The position numbers and the translations under genes are program-made. Below, one piece after another: positions 1 through 6,434 of a stretch of 18,377 nt of DNA (within the stretch, counting starts at the first letter, position 1; the number at the start of each line of letters is the position of its first letter). The stretch comes from JAYUKV01 sp043764135 (lineage in GTDB: Bacteria > Patescibacteriota > JACMRA01). The notes under the pieces are model-generated. The model saw only the letters and a program-made list of their open reading frames with translations. It searched no databases and was not told the origin of the DNA. The stretch lies in contig JAYUKV010000036.1 of NCBI GenBank assembly GCA_043764135.1, positions 1 through 18,377 on the forward strand, in the 5' to 3' direction.

Positions 1-16
1 AAAAAATATAAACGCA

Positions 17-108
17 AATTAACCACCTAAAGGTGGTTAATTGTGTAAAAGAAAGCTGTCCCGTGTTTAGCGGGACAGTTCTGAGTCAAAGTGACTAGGT
101 TTTTTTTT
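17..108. terminator. Hairpin cluster downstream of the leftmost gene, probable two-way terminators
   Basis: Three inverted repeats lie in tandem. The first is an 11-bp stem at 17-27/32-42 with a TAAA loop; on the minus strand a T-rich tail (16 to 1) follows it. The second is an 8-bp stem, CTGTCCCG/CGGGACAG, at 56-63/71-78; on the minus strand it is followed by CTTTCTTTT. The third is AGTCA/TGACT at 84-88/92-96, with nine T at 100-108 on the plus strand. The set could end the minus-strand gene at 131-952 and also a rightward gene lying outside the window. No gene is seen in 1-130. Confidence 0.6.
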
Positions 109-130
109 GATTAAGATTTTAGATGTGCTT

Positions 131-952
131 CTAGAAATGTTCTGAATAAAGCTTGTAAAATCTTTTAATAAGCGAGTTGTTTTGAACTGCTCCAAGTGTA
201 TCAGTTGGTTTTACATTGTTTAAGTTTCTCTTACTGATGATATTGAGATACTCAAAGTCTTCAACAACAGTAATAAACGCAGCTATCTTAATAACAAGTT
301 TAGTAAGATATCTACAAGGGCTTGCTTTGGATGAATAAAAATCAACAAAAAGCCTGTGACTATTGTTTGCAGTTGGTAATACATTAAACAGTATCAAGAA
401 ATGCCAATCTTCTCTAATCTGCAACTTCATTCCAACTGTAAAAGCTGAAAAAAGCGTAAGCGTTACAATTGATTTTCTAGGAGCAGAACTATTGATCCTA
501 AAAACATCAAGCGAGTTAGGAAGTTGGACCTCATAAGTCAACGCGGAGATTTCTTCACTCTCTTTGTATTCTTGTAGAGATTCAATAACAAAACCATTTA
601 GGGTAAGCCAGTGAGTACTTTTGATATGGTCCAATGACATTAAGTGGTACATTTCAACCAACCAATTATAAGCCAGTGAATATTCTACTGAAGCTAGATG
701 GTTTGTAAAGTTATCTTCTAGATAGTTACACAATATATCAGAATTAGGTTTTGACTCTTCTGATTCTATGTATAGTAACTGACCGATTGGTTTTACCTGG
801 ATATTTTCTTCCGTAAGATTGAGATATGCAGGTAATTTTATAACATCAATCGGTGAGCCATCTGGTTCAATATTGGAGAGCAGGGCTTCACCAATACTTG
901 TTCTTCTACTAACAGGAATAGGAGATTTGTACTTGAGAAAAGAGTTACTCAT
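131..952 (-). CDS. Uncharacterised protein resembling a Rieske oxygenase catalytic domain without its Rieske [2Fe-2S] domain
   Basis: This is a 273-residue protein with no signal peptide and no convincing membrane segment. The ATG at 952 is chosen over a GTG at 964, which adds four residues. I do not recognise the protein firmly, but residues 90-115 resemble the iron-site helix of ring-hydroxylating and vanillate-demethylase-type oxygenases: NW at 96-97, then LMSLDH and H-x4-H (H109, H114). The family's LMDLTH-x4-H is very close, with the Asp position replaced by Ser105 and an Asp at 108. ED at 231-232 sits where the family often has a C-terminal acidic residue. The CxH...CxxH Rieske motifs are absent, and the length fits the catalytic part alone. 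It follows trmD by 63 nt on the same strand. It could be a degenerate SRPBCC protein rather than an enzyme. Confidence 0.4.
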   Translation of the reverse strand: MSNSFLKYKSPIPVSRRTSIGEALLSNIEPDGSPIDVIKLPAYLNLTEENIQVKPIGQLLYIESEESKPNSDILCNYLEDNFTNHLASVEYSLAYNWLVEMYHLMSLDHIKSTHWLTLNGFVIESLQEYKESEEISALTYEVQLPNSLDVFRINSSAPRKSIVTLTLFSAFTVGMKLQIREDWHFLILFNVLPTANNSHRLFVDFYSSKASPCRYLTKLVIKIAAFITVVEDFEYLNIISKRNLNNVKPTDTLGAVQNNSLIKRFYKLYSEHF

Positions 953-1015
953 TATGTTACCCACAATATAGTAGGATACTAATTTCCAATATTTGTAATA
1001 CCCTAAAAATTTCTA

Positions 1016-1852
1016 TTAAGTCAAATCCTTCCACCACTCTAACTGCCATATTTGTATCAACTTATGGTCACCTGAAATTAATAATTCTGGAACCTTCAAC
1101 CCCTTAAAATCAGCCGGACGTGTATAAACTGGATGCTCTAATAACCTCACTCTTGAAAACCACCATTTATTATCAAAAAGATTTACAGATTCATCTAAAG
1201 AGAGTTTCTTATTATTTTGAACTTGTTTAGAGTATTCTGAGTTTTCATTATAAAAATTATTACTCTTGCTATAACTATCATGATCTACAGAACTAGATTT
1301 TGTAATAAATCCTTCTGTAAGCCTTGATACACCTTCTACAATAGCCATTGCAGGCACTTCACCACCATTTAACACAAAATCACCAAGTGACAACTCACAA
1401 TCAATATAGTTATTAACTCTTTCATCAAATCCTTCAAATCTCCCACAAACAATATTTAACTCTTCAAATTGCGCAAGCCAGTATAGAATATCTTGTGTTA
1501 TTGGAAAACCTTTAGGTGTGACTGAAATAGTAACTTTAGTTATCTTTTCTTTTTTTGTTAAATCATAGAATTTGGCATTATTAGGGTAAATATCCTTGGT
1601 TTGGTCTGACAAAGACCCAAGTGCATTATGCTCCACCAAAGCTTCATATATCGGGTCGCATTTTAAGACCATTCCTGAACCACCTCCAAAAGGTTTATCG
1701 TCAACTTGTTTATGCGCACCCTTGCCATATTTATCTCTCCAGTTGATTAGATTAACTTTAATAACTTCTTTATCAATTCCTCTAGCTACCAGTGAAGTAG
1801 ATAAAAAGGAATCAAACAATTGTGGATATAGTGTAAAAATATTAAATTTCAT
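1016..1852 (-). CDS. trmD: tRNA (guanine-37-N1)-methyltransferase
   Basis: TrmD transfers a methyl group from S-adenosylmethionine to G37, next to the anticodon of tRNAs reading CNN codons, which prevents +1 frameshifting. The start is the ATG at 1852, where the family N-terminus (MKFNIFTLYP) begins; the frame is open further upstream but overlaps the preceding gene. Visible motifs are DDKPFGGGSGM (51-61), and the SPOUT knot motifs CGRFEGFDERV (136-146) and SLGDFVLNGGE (155-165), with YTRP at 243-246. At 278 residues it is longer than usual (about 240-250) because of insertions near 78-105 and 184-228, the latter Ser/Asn-rich. The C-terminus lacks the usual final RRPxLL. The Asp of the family's DSF motif, taken as the catalytic base, appears replaced by Trp. 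It starts 1 nt after the RecG-like gene ends, so the two are probably co-transcribed. Confidence 0.93.
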   Translation of the reverse strand: MKFNIFTLYPQLFDSFLSTSLVARGIDKEVIKVNLINWRDKYGKGAHKQVDDKPFGGGSGMVLKCDPIYEALVEHNALGSLSDQTKDIYPNNAKFYDLTKKEKITKVTISVTPKGFPITQDILYWLAQFEELNIVCGRFEGFDERVNNYIDCELSLGDFVLNGGEVPAMAIVEGVSRLTEGFITKSSSVDHDSYSKSNNFYNENSEYSKQVQNNKKLSLDESVNLFDNKWWFSRVRLLEHPVYTRPADFKGLKVPELLISGDHKLIQIWQLEWWKDLT

Positions 1853-1853
1853 A

Positions 1854-3071
1854 TTATTCGCCGTGATAGTTTTGTAGTTTTTTATTAATGTAGTTTTGTA
1901 ATCTTGGTAGATTATCAATATCTAATGAATTAGTTAGCTCTGTAATTTGTGACAAATCTTGTTCATTGCATTTTGTTAACAATTCAATCTCTTCAGAGAA
2001 TCCACTTTGAATAGAACCTGCAAGATCTCCATACCCCCTATTCTTCATGTCTTCATCTGCAATCTTAAATCCATCATCAGTTTCAACCAAAACCTTAAGT
2101 CTTTTAAGATACAAGTATTTGCCATCAACGCCAAGAATACAAACATTTGTATCTTCATTATTCCTGCCTATTCTACCTCTCAATTGGTGTAAGGCCGCTA
2201 ACCCAAACCTTTCACTGTTAAGAATAATAATACACTCTGCTTCTTTTACATCTACTCCAACTTCTATAACTGATGTAGAAACGAGAATTTGTTTGTCTGG
2301 GTTATTCTTGAATTCTTCTAGAATGTCTTTTTTACCTTTATCTTTACCGGTCAATGATAAGACTTTGGGTCCAAATTCTTTACTGAATATTTCATAAACC
2401 TCTTCAACTGCATAAATTTTTTCTTCTGCTTCCTTGATATCTATTTTAGGACAAACTACATATATTTTTTTATTTTTATCTAAATATTGTGTTTGTATTC
2501 TCTTAAAGAAGGTATCTGAAAAAATTGTAGAAAATGGTAATATTGAAGTACTAATTTTAGCTCTTCCAATTAACCTGTCTAGGAATTGGGTATTTAGTTT
2601 ACTAAACAGCGATAATGCCAAAGTCCTAGGAATTGGTGTAGCAGTAAACGAAATAAAATGATGAGGATGATCAACAAACACTCCACGTTGGTTAACACCA
2701 AACCTATGTTGCTCATCAACTAATATTAGATCAAATTTCAATTCATTGATGTTAAATACGGAGTGAGTGCCTATCACAAATACTTTTTTATCTTGTAATG
2801 TATCAAATGGTATTTTGGTCTTTTTTCCATCGTTAAGATATTTTGATTTTGAAGAGACATATATGATCTCAATATCTGTAGAAGATGTTAATTGTTTGAT
2901 TTTTAATAATGATTGATAGTGCTGATAAGCCAAAACTTCTGTAGGTGCAACCATTACAACTTTTGAGTTAGTTGTGTTCTTTAGATAGCCTAAAGCTGAA
3001 CAGATTGCTACGTAAGTTTTACCACTTCCAACATCACCTATTATTAACGAGGTATAGTTGTAACCTGTCAT
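1854..3071 (-). CDS. recG: RecG-like DNA helicase, N-terminally truncated (helicase core only)
   Basis: This 405-residue protein corresponds to the C-terminal helicase portion of RecG, the ATPase that regresses stalled replication forks and branch-migrates Holliday junctions. Visible are Walker A GDVGSGKT (12-19), DEQH (119-122), TATPIPRT (143-150), VSTSVIEVGVDV (264-275) and QLRGRIGR (296-303). The RecG-specific C-terminal block follows (ETDDGFKIADED, then a variant of RGxGDLxGxxQSG at 345-357). Full RecG is about 690 residues. The roughly 280-residue wedge/OB domain and the helical segment before motif I are missing: the frame meets a TAG at 3105-3107, and the plus-strand promoter of the next gene occupies the space. 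A few codons upstream of the ATG are open but carry no ATG. It could be a functional minimal translocase or a remnant; the motifs are intact. Confidence 0.88.
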   Translation of the reverse strand: MTGYNYTSLIIGDVGSGKTYVAICSALGYLKNTTNSKVVMVAPTEVLAYQHYQSLLKIKQLTSSTDIEIIYVSSKSKYLNDGKKTKIPFDTLQDKKVFVIGTHSVFNINELKFDLILVDEQHRFGVNQRGVFVDHPHHFISFTATPIPRTLALSLFSKLNTQFLDRLIGRAKISTSILPFSTIFSDTFFKRIQTQYLDKNKKIYVVCPKIDIKEAEEKIYAVEEVYEIFSKEFGPKVLSLTGKDKGKKDILEEFKNNPDKQILVSTSVIEVGVDVKEAECIIILNSERFGLAALHQLRGRIGRNNEDTNVCILGVDGKYLYLKRLKVLVETDDGFKIADEDMKNRGYGDLAGSIQSGFSEEIELLTKCNEQDLSQITELTNSLDIDNLPRLQNYINKKLQNYHGE

Positions 3072-3114
3072 ACTTATATAATTAATTGAAGAATGTTTTG
3101 TTGTCTATAATTGT

Positions 3115-3141
3115 TTGACAACAGCTTATTTTTGTTATACT
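3115..3141 (+). promoter_or_regulatory. Sigma70-type promoter with extended -10
   Basis: A perfect -35 TTGACA (3115-3120) is followed after 15 nt by an extended -10, TGT plus TATACT (3133-3141). The short spacer is offset by the TGn extension; TACTAT at 3138-3143 would give a 17-nt spacer instead. Transcription would begin near 3148 and run into the plus-strand small gene. A 6-bp hairpin (3154-3159/3167-3172) follows at once. Confidence 0.7.
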
Positions 3142-3207
3142 ATAAATGTAAGGCAAGACTAATGTGGTCTTGAAAAATTACCAATTGCGGCTTATTACGG
3201 CCAAACT

Positions 3208-3399
3208 TTGCTTAACGAGCTTAGCAGAAAAAACCAAATCGATGTTTCTAATCTCCACCCTAATGACGAATTACGTTCTGAAGCGCTTTCAGAAACAAAA
3301 GCTGATGCAAGTGTTTCTAAAAGAGGAGTTGTACATTTTTCTAATGCCAATGATCCAAAAACAATTGAATATTTGAGATCAATAGGATATGATATTTAA
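3208..3399 (+). CDS. Small hypothetical protein, start uncertain
   Basis: At least 63 residues from a TTG at 3208, hydrophilic, with no signal peptide and no family that I recognise. It ends in SIGYDI and contains NANDPKTIEYLR. The frame is open from 3163, and the 15 upstream codons (CGLEKLPIAAYYGQT) read like genuine protein, so the real N-terminus is probably further upstream. No ATG/GTG/TTG is in frame there. The nearest ATG, at 3162, is out of frame by one base and stops after three codons. The gene has its own strong promoter (3115-3141) and a two-way terminator (3404-3425), which supports real expression. The neighbours on both sides are on the opposite strand. The overlapping frame from 3164 gives a less protein-like sequence. 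Confidence 0.6.
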   Translation: MLNELSRKNQIDVSNLHPNDELRSEALSETKADASVSKRGVVHFSNANDPKTIEYLRSIGYDI

Positions 3400-3403
3400 C
3401 AAA

Positions 3404-3425
3404 AAACGGACCCCTTGGTCCGTTT
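3404..3425. terminator. Two-way intrinsic terminator
   Basis: A perfect 9-bp stem AAACGGACC/GGTCCGTTT (3404-3412/3417-3425) has a CCTT loop. On the plus strand it is followed by a T-rich stretch to 3440; on the minus strand by a T run (complement of 3401-3406). It lies between two convergent genes and can end both transcripts. Confidence 0.9.
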
Positions 3426-3440
3426 AATTTTTACTTTTTT

Positions 3441-4676
3441 TTACAATCCAAAGAAGAAACCGCTCGAATCTCCTCTTCTATAGTTTGGATCTAGCAACAT
3501 CAGATAAACAACATTAGTATCCTGAGGATCTATTATTATTTGGCCAATATTTCCATATTGAATTCCCGGTTGGTTGATCTTATCATTAGCAGTCCAAGTA
3601 GTTCCTCTATCTCTAGATTCAAATAATTTATTATCTACAGATAAAACAAGTCTGTTTACGCCCTCTCTAGGATCAATTGCAACATCATTTATATTAATCT
3701 TAGATGGCTCAACAGGAAGTCTTAACAACCTAAACTCACCTTCAAGATTAGTTGAAGTGTAAATAGTTCTATCAGCAATAATTATTACATCCTGAGTTGA
3801 AGGAGATTGAATCAATTTATCAATATTGGTTGAAAATGATAAGTCAAAGTTCAAGTTATCAGTTCCTTGTTTAGCAAAAGTAATAGTTTTTTTAACAAAA
3901 CTCTCTCCGCTATTCTCACTTACATACATACCTGAACCTCTAAAAATCAAGAACAATCGGTTTCCATATTGAGACAAATAACCCATTTGAAGAGGAAGAT
4001 CATTGCTTACTTCTGGAATAGAAATATTTTTCCATGTAGAACCTGCATCAATTGTCTTAAAAATACCACCTCCGCTAGTAGCAACAAAAACTGTATTTTG
4101 ATTAGCATTATCAGGATTAGCTAAAACATGTTCAATATAAACTTTCTTACCATTTGATTCTGTATTGTAAATTTCTGTAAATGACTTTCCACCATCAATA
4201 GTTTTATAAAGATAAGAAATATCATTTTTGGTACCAGCGATATAAAAATTCTCATCATTTACAAATGAAGAATCTGTAATTTTCAAAGCATCATTGTTAC
4301 TAATCTCAACATCCCACTCTTTTTTCTCGCTACCTTTTATAGGATAAACATAAATCCTCTTCCATTCCTTACCACCATTATCAGTTCTAAATAAACCTTT
4401 ATCTTTTGCTATATAAAATAACTTATCTTTTCCGTACTGAACAAGTTTTATTCCAGATTGGGTATTTAGACCATTTCTATCGACATTATCCCTAAAGTTT
4501 TTAACTGCATTAATAAATGCGTATCCGCCTTGATATAATGAAGGATCGTTCTTTAATATACCATATCTTAAAGATGATGTATCTTCATCCCCAAAAAAAT
4601 TGCAAGAAGCTGCGCTTCCAAACACTGTCACAAAAGTAAATAAAAGAATCAAAGTTCTTCGTAAAATAATATTCAT
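3441..4676 (-). CDS. Secreted lipoprotein with Asp-box (BNR/sortilin-like) beta-propeller
   Basis: This 411-residue protein has a lipoprotein signal peptide: basic N-terminus (RR at 6-7), hydrophobic core 9-20, and a lipobox-like AASC with lipidatable Cys25. Five Asp-box motifs (S/T-x-D-x-G-x-x-W/F) follow at about 97-105, 158-166, 207-215, 252-260 and 353-361, each at a strand turn, as in VPS10/sortilin-, sialidase- and Ycf48-type propellers. Such proteins usually act as extracellular binding or assembly factors; the ligand cannot be read from the sequence. The ATG at 4676 is the only start that preserves the signal peptide. A promoter lies at 4700-4728 and the two-way terminator at 3404-3425 follows the stop, so the gene looks like its own transcription unit. 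Confidence 0.8.
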   Translation of the reverse strand: MNIILRRTLILLFTFVTVFGSAASCNFFGDEDTSSLRYGILKNDPSLYQGGYAFINAVKNFRDNVDRNGLNTQSGIKLVQYGKDKLFYIAKDKGLFRTDNGGKEWKRIYVYPIKGSEKKEWDVEISNNDALKITDSSFVNDENFYIAGTKNDISYLYKTIDGGKSFTEIYNTESNGKKVYIEHVLANPDNANQNTVFVATSGGGIFKTIDAGSTWKNISIPEVSNDLPLQMGYLSQYGNRLFLIFRGSGMYVSENSGESFVKKTITFAKQGTDNLNFDLSFSTNIDKLIQSPSTQDVIIIADRTIYTSTNLEGEFRLLRLPVEPSKININDVAIDPREGVNRLVLSVDNKLFESRDRGTTWTANDKINQPGIQYGNIGQIIIDPQDTNVVYLMLLDPNYRRGDSSGFFFGL

Positions 4677-4699
4677 AATTGCTAGGACTTTATGATATA

Positions 4700-4728
4700 A
4701 GAATATCCTTATTGATAATAACTGTCAA
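4700..4728 (-). promoter_or_regulatory. Sigma70-type promoter of the Asp-box lipoprotein gene
   Basis: On the minus strand TTGACA (4728-4723) is followed after exactly 17 nt by TATTCT (4705-4700). Predicted transcription start is near 4693, which gives a leader of about 17 nt before the ATG at 4676. No SD sequence is visible in that leader. Confidence 0.6.
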
Positions 4729-4739
4729 AACAGACTAAA

Positions 4740-5159
4740 CTAATCATAAATGAGTTCGTTATAATCATATATTATTGATATTCCTAATTTTTGAGCTTTG
4801 ATTAGTTTTGAACCCGCCTTATCACCACAGATTAAATAATTCAAGTTAGATGAAATAGTATTAGTTACTTTATAGCCATTAGATTCAAGTTTTTGGGCTA
4901 TCTCGAGTCGAGATATACCAAAGCTTCCAGTTATACATACAACCCCTTTAATCGTCCCTGAAATAGCGTCTTGCTGAGTAACCTCAACACCATTGTTAAT
5001 TTCTTCTAATTTTGAAAATTCATCAATCAATTCATCAAATTGTTGAGATTGAAAATATTTAAAAATGTTATCTGCTGTTTTGTTTGCAAATCCATCATTT
5101 TCTAGAATCTGAGGATATGTTAAATTTTTTAATTTAGTAAGATACAACGATGCTTTCAT
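4740..5159 (-). CDS. Orphan C-terminal part of NAD-dependent DNA ligase: HhH plus BRCT domain
   Basis: This is a 139-residue protein. Residues 23-36 (GFANKTADNIFKYF) match the last helix-hairpin-helix of LigA, and 68-139 form a BRCT domain: GVVCITGSF (72-80), a Gly-Tyr turn (95-96), and the LigA-like NYLICGDKAGSKLIKAQKLG (107-126). LigA is normally about 670 residues; the adenylation, OB and zinc-finger domains are absent, and the frame upstream of the ATG meets a TAA within two codons. The protein therefore cannot seal nicks alone. It could be the second half of a split ligase, a free-standing BRCT adaptor, or a remnant. It starts 63 nt after rpoA, beyond a terminator. A weak promoter (TTGACT at 5194-5189, ATTAAT near 5170-5165) would start transcription almost at the ATG. 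Confidence 0.82.
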   Translation of the reverse strand: MKASLYLTKLKNLTYPQILENDGFANKTADNIFKYFQSQQFDELIDEFSKLEEINNGVEVTQQDAISGTIKGVVCITGSFGISRLEIAQKLESNGYKVTNTISSNLNYLICGDKAGSKLIKAQKLGISIIYDYNELIYD

Positions 5160-5195
5160 ATGTTATTAATGAGTGAATGTATATCATTAGTCAAT

Positions 5196-5218
5196 AAAAA
5201 AAATCCCTTAAAAAGGAA
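5196..5218 (-). terminator. Intrinsic terminator after rpoA
   Basis: On the minus strand TTCCTT (5218-5213) pairs with AAGGGA (5209-5204), with one G-U pair and a 3-nt loop, followed by eight T (complement of 5203-5196). It lies 3 nt past the rpoA stop codon. The stem is short, but the U run is good. Confidence 0.6.
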
Positions 5219-5221
5219 ATT

Positions 5222-6208
5222 TTATTTCTTTGCTTTTGCTTTTTTTGGAGCAATGATAGCAGAAAGAATGTCTTTATCTGATTTTGATTTTAATGTCTTA
5301 ATTAAAAGCACTACAGCATCTTTTTGTTTAATAAGATCAGAAGTTGAAATAAAATCATGCTTGATTAAATTAGCTGTTGTAGATTTAGTTAAACCTAGAG
5401 ATTCAACTGGTTCATTAGTTGGAACAACCTCTTCCTCAGATTCTTCACCTGTAGCAGTTGCATCAGCATCTTGAGATGTAATCATTTCTTCAACAGGTTC
5501 TACAGCTGTTTGGAAAGCTGAATCAATCTTAGAGTATTGGTCGATTATTAATTTAAGTGAATAATCAATTGTTTCTCTAGCGTCCACTGTACCGTTTGTT
5601 TCGAAAGTAATAACGATCTTATCAAAGTTAGTATCATCACCTACACGAACTTTTTCAACATCACTTTGAACGTTTCTAATTGGTGAATAAAGAGCATCAA
5701 CATAAAGATCAGTTAGAGATTGAGAGGCTGATAGAACAGCATCATCTACTTGGTAAAAACCATAACCTTTCTTAACTTCTACATCAATCTCAAGATCAAA
5801 ATTCTTTTCAATTGAACAGATATAAAGATCTTTGTTAATAATCTCAACACAAGTTTCTTTTTCAAAGTCTGCAGCTGTAACTTCTCCAGCTTTAGATTTT
5901 CTTAATATTAGAGTAACAGTATCTTCGTTTGTAGTAACTTTAATTGATAAAGCTTTGATGTTAAGGACTATCTGTTGGATATCTTCAATAATACCTTCAA
6001 CAGCTTGATATTCATGTGTGAAATTATTGATTTTAACTTTTGTAACTGCGTATCCTGGAATTGATGACATTAACACTCTTCTAATAGAGTTACCTAATGT
6101 GTTACCAAAGCCTGGATTTAAAGGATAAATTGTAAATTGAACAAGGTTTTCACCCATCTCTTTAAACGTAGTTTTGATAGGGAATTTGTTTGTTGAAATA
6201 AGGTTCAT
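5222..6208 (-). CDS. rpoA: DNA-directed RNA polymerase alpha subunit
   Basis: Alpha dimerises to nucleate RNA polymerase assembly. Residues 1-230 are the N-terminal domain, with the family signature PLNPGFGNTLGNSIRRVLMSS (29-49) and the expected strands to VDARETIDYSLKLIID (208-223). Residues 231-266 form an acidic, Glu/Thr-rich linker. Residues 267-318 are a C-terminal HhH domain (PVESLGL start), followed by a Lys/Ala tail. The CTD is degenerate: aligned with E. coli LTVRSANCLK, the position of UP-element-contacting Arg265 is Ser and Asn268 is Ala, and the NLGKKS turn reads TLKSKS. Length (328) is normal. S13, S11, S4 and L17, its usual neighbours, are not here; it has its own promoter and terminator. 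Confidence 0.97.
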   Translation of the reverse strand: MNLISTNKFPIKTTFKEMGENLVQFTIYPLNPGFGNTLGNSIRRVLMSSIPGYAVTKVKINNFTHEYQAVEGIIEDIQQIVLNIKALSIKVTTNEDTVTLILRKSKAGEVTAADFEKETCVEIINKDLYICSIEKNFDLEIDVEVKKGYGFYQVDDAVLSASQSLTDLYVDALYSPIRNVQSDVEKVRVGDDTNFDKIVITFETNGTVDARETIDYSLKLIIDQYSKIDSAFQTAVEPVEEMITSQDADATATGEESEEEVVPTNEPVESLGLTKSTTANLIKHDFISTSDLIKQKDAVVLLIKTLKSKSDKDILSAIIAPKKAKAKK

Positions 6209-6221
6209 AGCAATATATTGT

Positions 6222-6250
6222 AGTATATATTATAATTCTGATTTAATCAA
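6222..6250 (-). promoter_or_regulatory. Sigma70-type promoter of rpoA
   Basis: On the minus strand TTGATT (6250-6245) is followed after 17 nt by TATACT (6227-6222). Transcription would start near 6215, leaving only about 7 nt before the rpoA ATG at 6208, so the mRNA would be nearly leaderless. A lone TTGACA at 6274-6269 has no -10 at a suitable distance. Confidence 0.5.
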
Positions 6251-6326
6251 GTTTTTTTGTATAGTTTTTGTCAAGTCTGTCTGTTTTTTTATTTACTTAT
6301 ACAAAAATTTAAAAAAAATTTAACAA

Positions 6327-6349
6327 TAAAAGCCCTTTAGGGGCTTTTA
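6327..6349 (-). terminator. Intrinsic terminator of the ribosomal protein/tRNA transcript
   Basis: A 9-bp stem TAAAAGCCC/GGGCTTTTA (6327-6335/6341-6349) with a 5-nt loop is followed on the minus strand by a T-rich stretch (complement of 6326 down to about 6302). It begins 5 nt past the tRNA CCA end and closes the S10-spc cluster, separating it from rpoA. Confidence 0.85.
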
Positions 6350-6354
6350 AAATA

Positions 6355-6431
6355 TGGTGGGTGTTGCAGGATTCGAACCTGCGACCTCTTCATTATCAGT
6401 GAAGTGCTCTAACCAACTGAGCTAAACACCC
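6355..6431 (-). tRNA. tRNA-Ile (anticodon GAU), CCA encoded
   Basis: A 77-nt cloverleaf: acceptor GGGTGTT/AACACCC, D-arm GCTC/GAGC, anticodon stem CTTCA/TGAAG with loop CTGATAA (GAT), variable AGGTC, T-arm GCAGG/CCTGC with TTCGAAT, discriminator A and encoded CCA. It decodes AUC/AUU isoleucine codons. It lies between rplO and the terminator on the same strand, so it is probably cut out of the ribosomal protein transcript. Confidence 0.97.
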
Positions 6432-6434
6432 GGA

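Noticed and set aside
1596..2661. Plus-strand frames of 60-116 codons opposite trmD and recG
   Set aside because: They are antisense shadows of conserved genes, with no promoter and low-quality protein sequence.
3162..3180. Programmed +1 frameshift of the prfB type at TCT-TGA
   Set aside because: The tRNA pairing TCT would not re-pair well on CTT, no SD-like stimulator precedes it, and the shift would come after only three codons. A start or assembly problem is more likely, so it is kept only as one option in a finding.
3164..3376. Plus-strand frame from GTG 3164
   Set aside because: It overlaps the 3163-3399 frame and gives a less protein-like sequence rich in Leu, Lys and Met.
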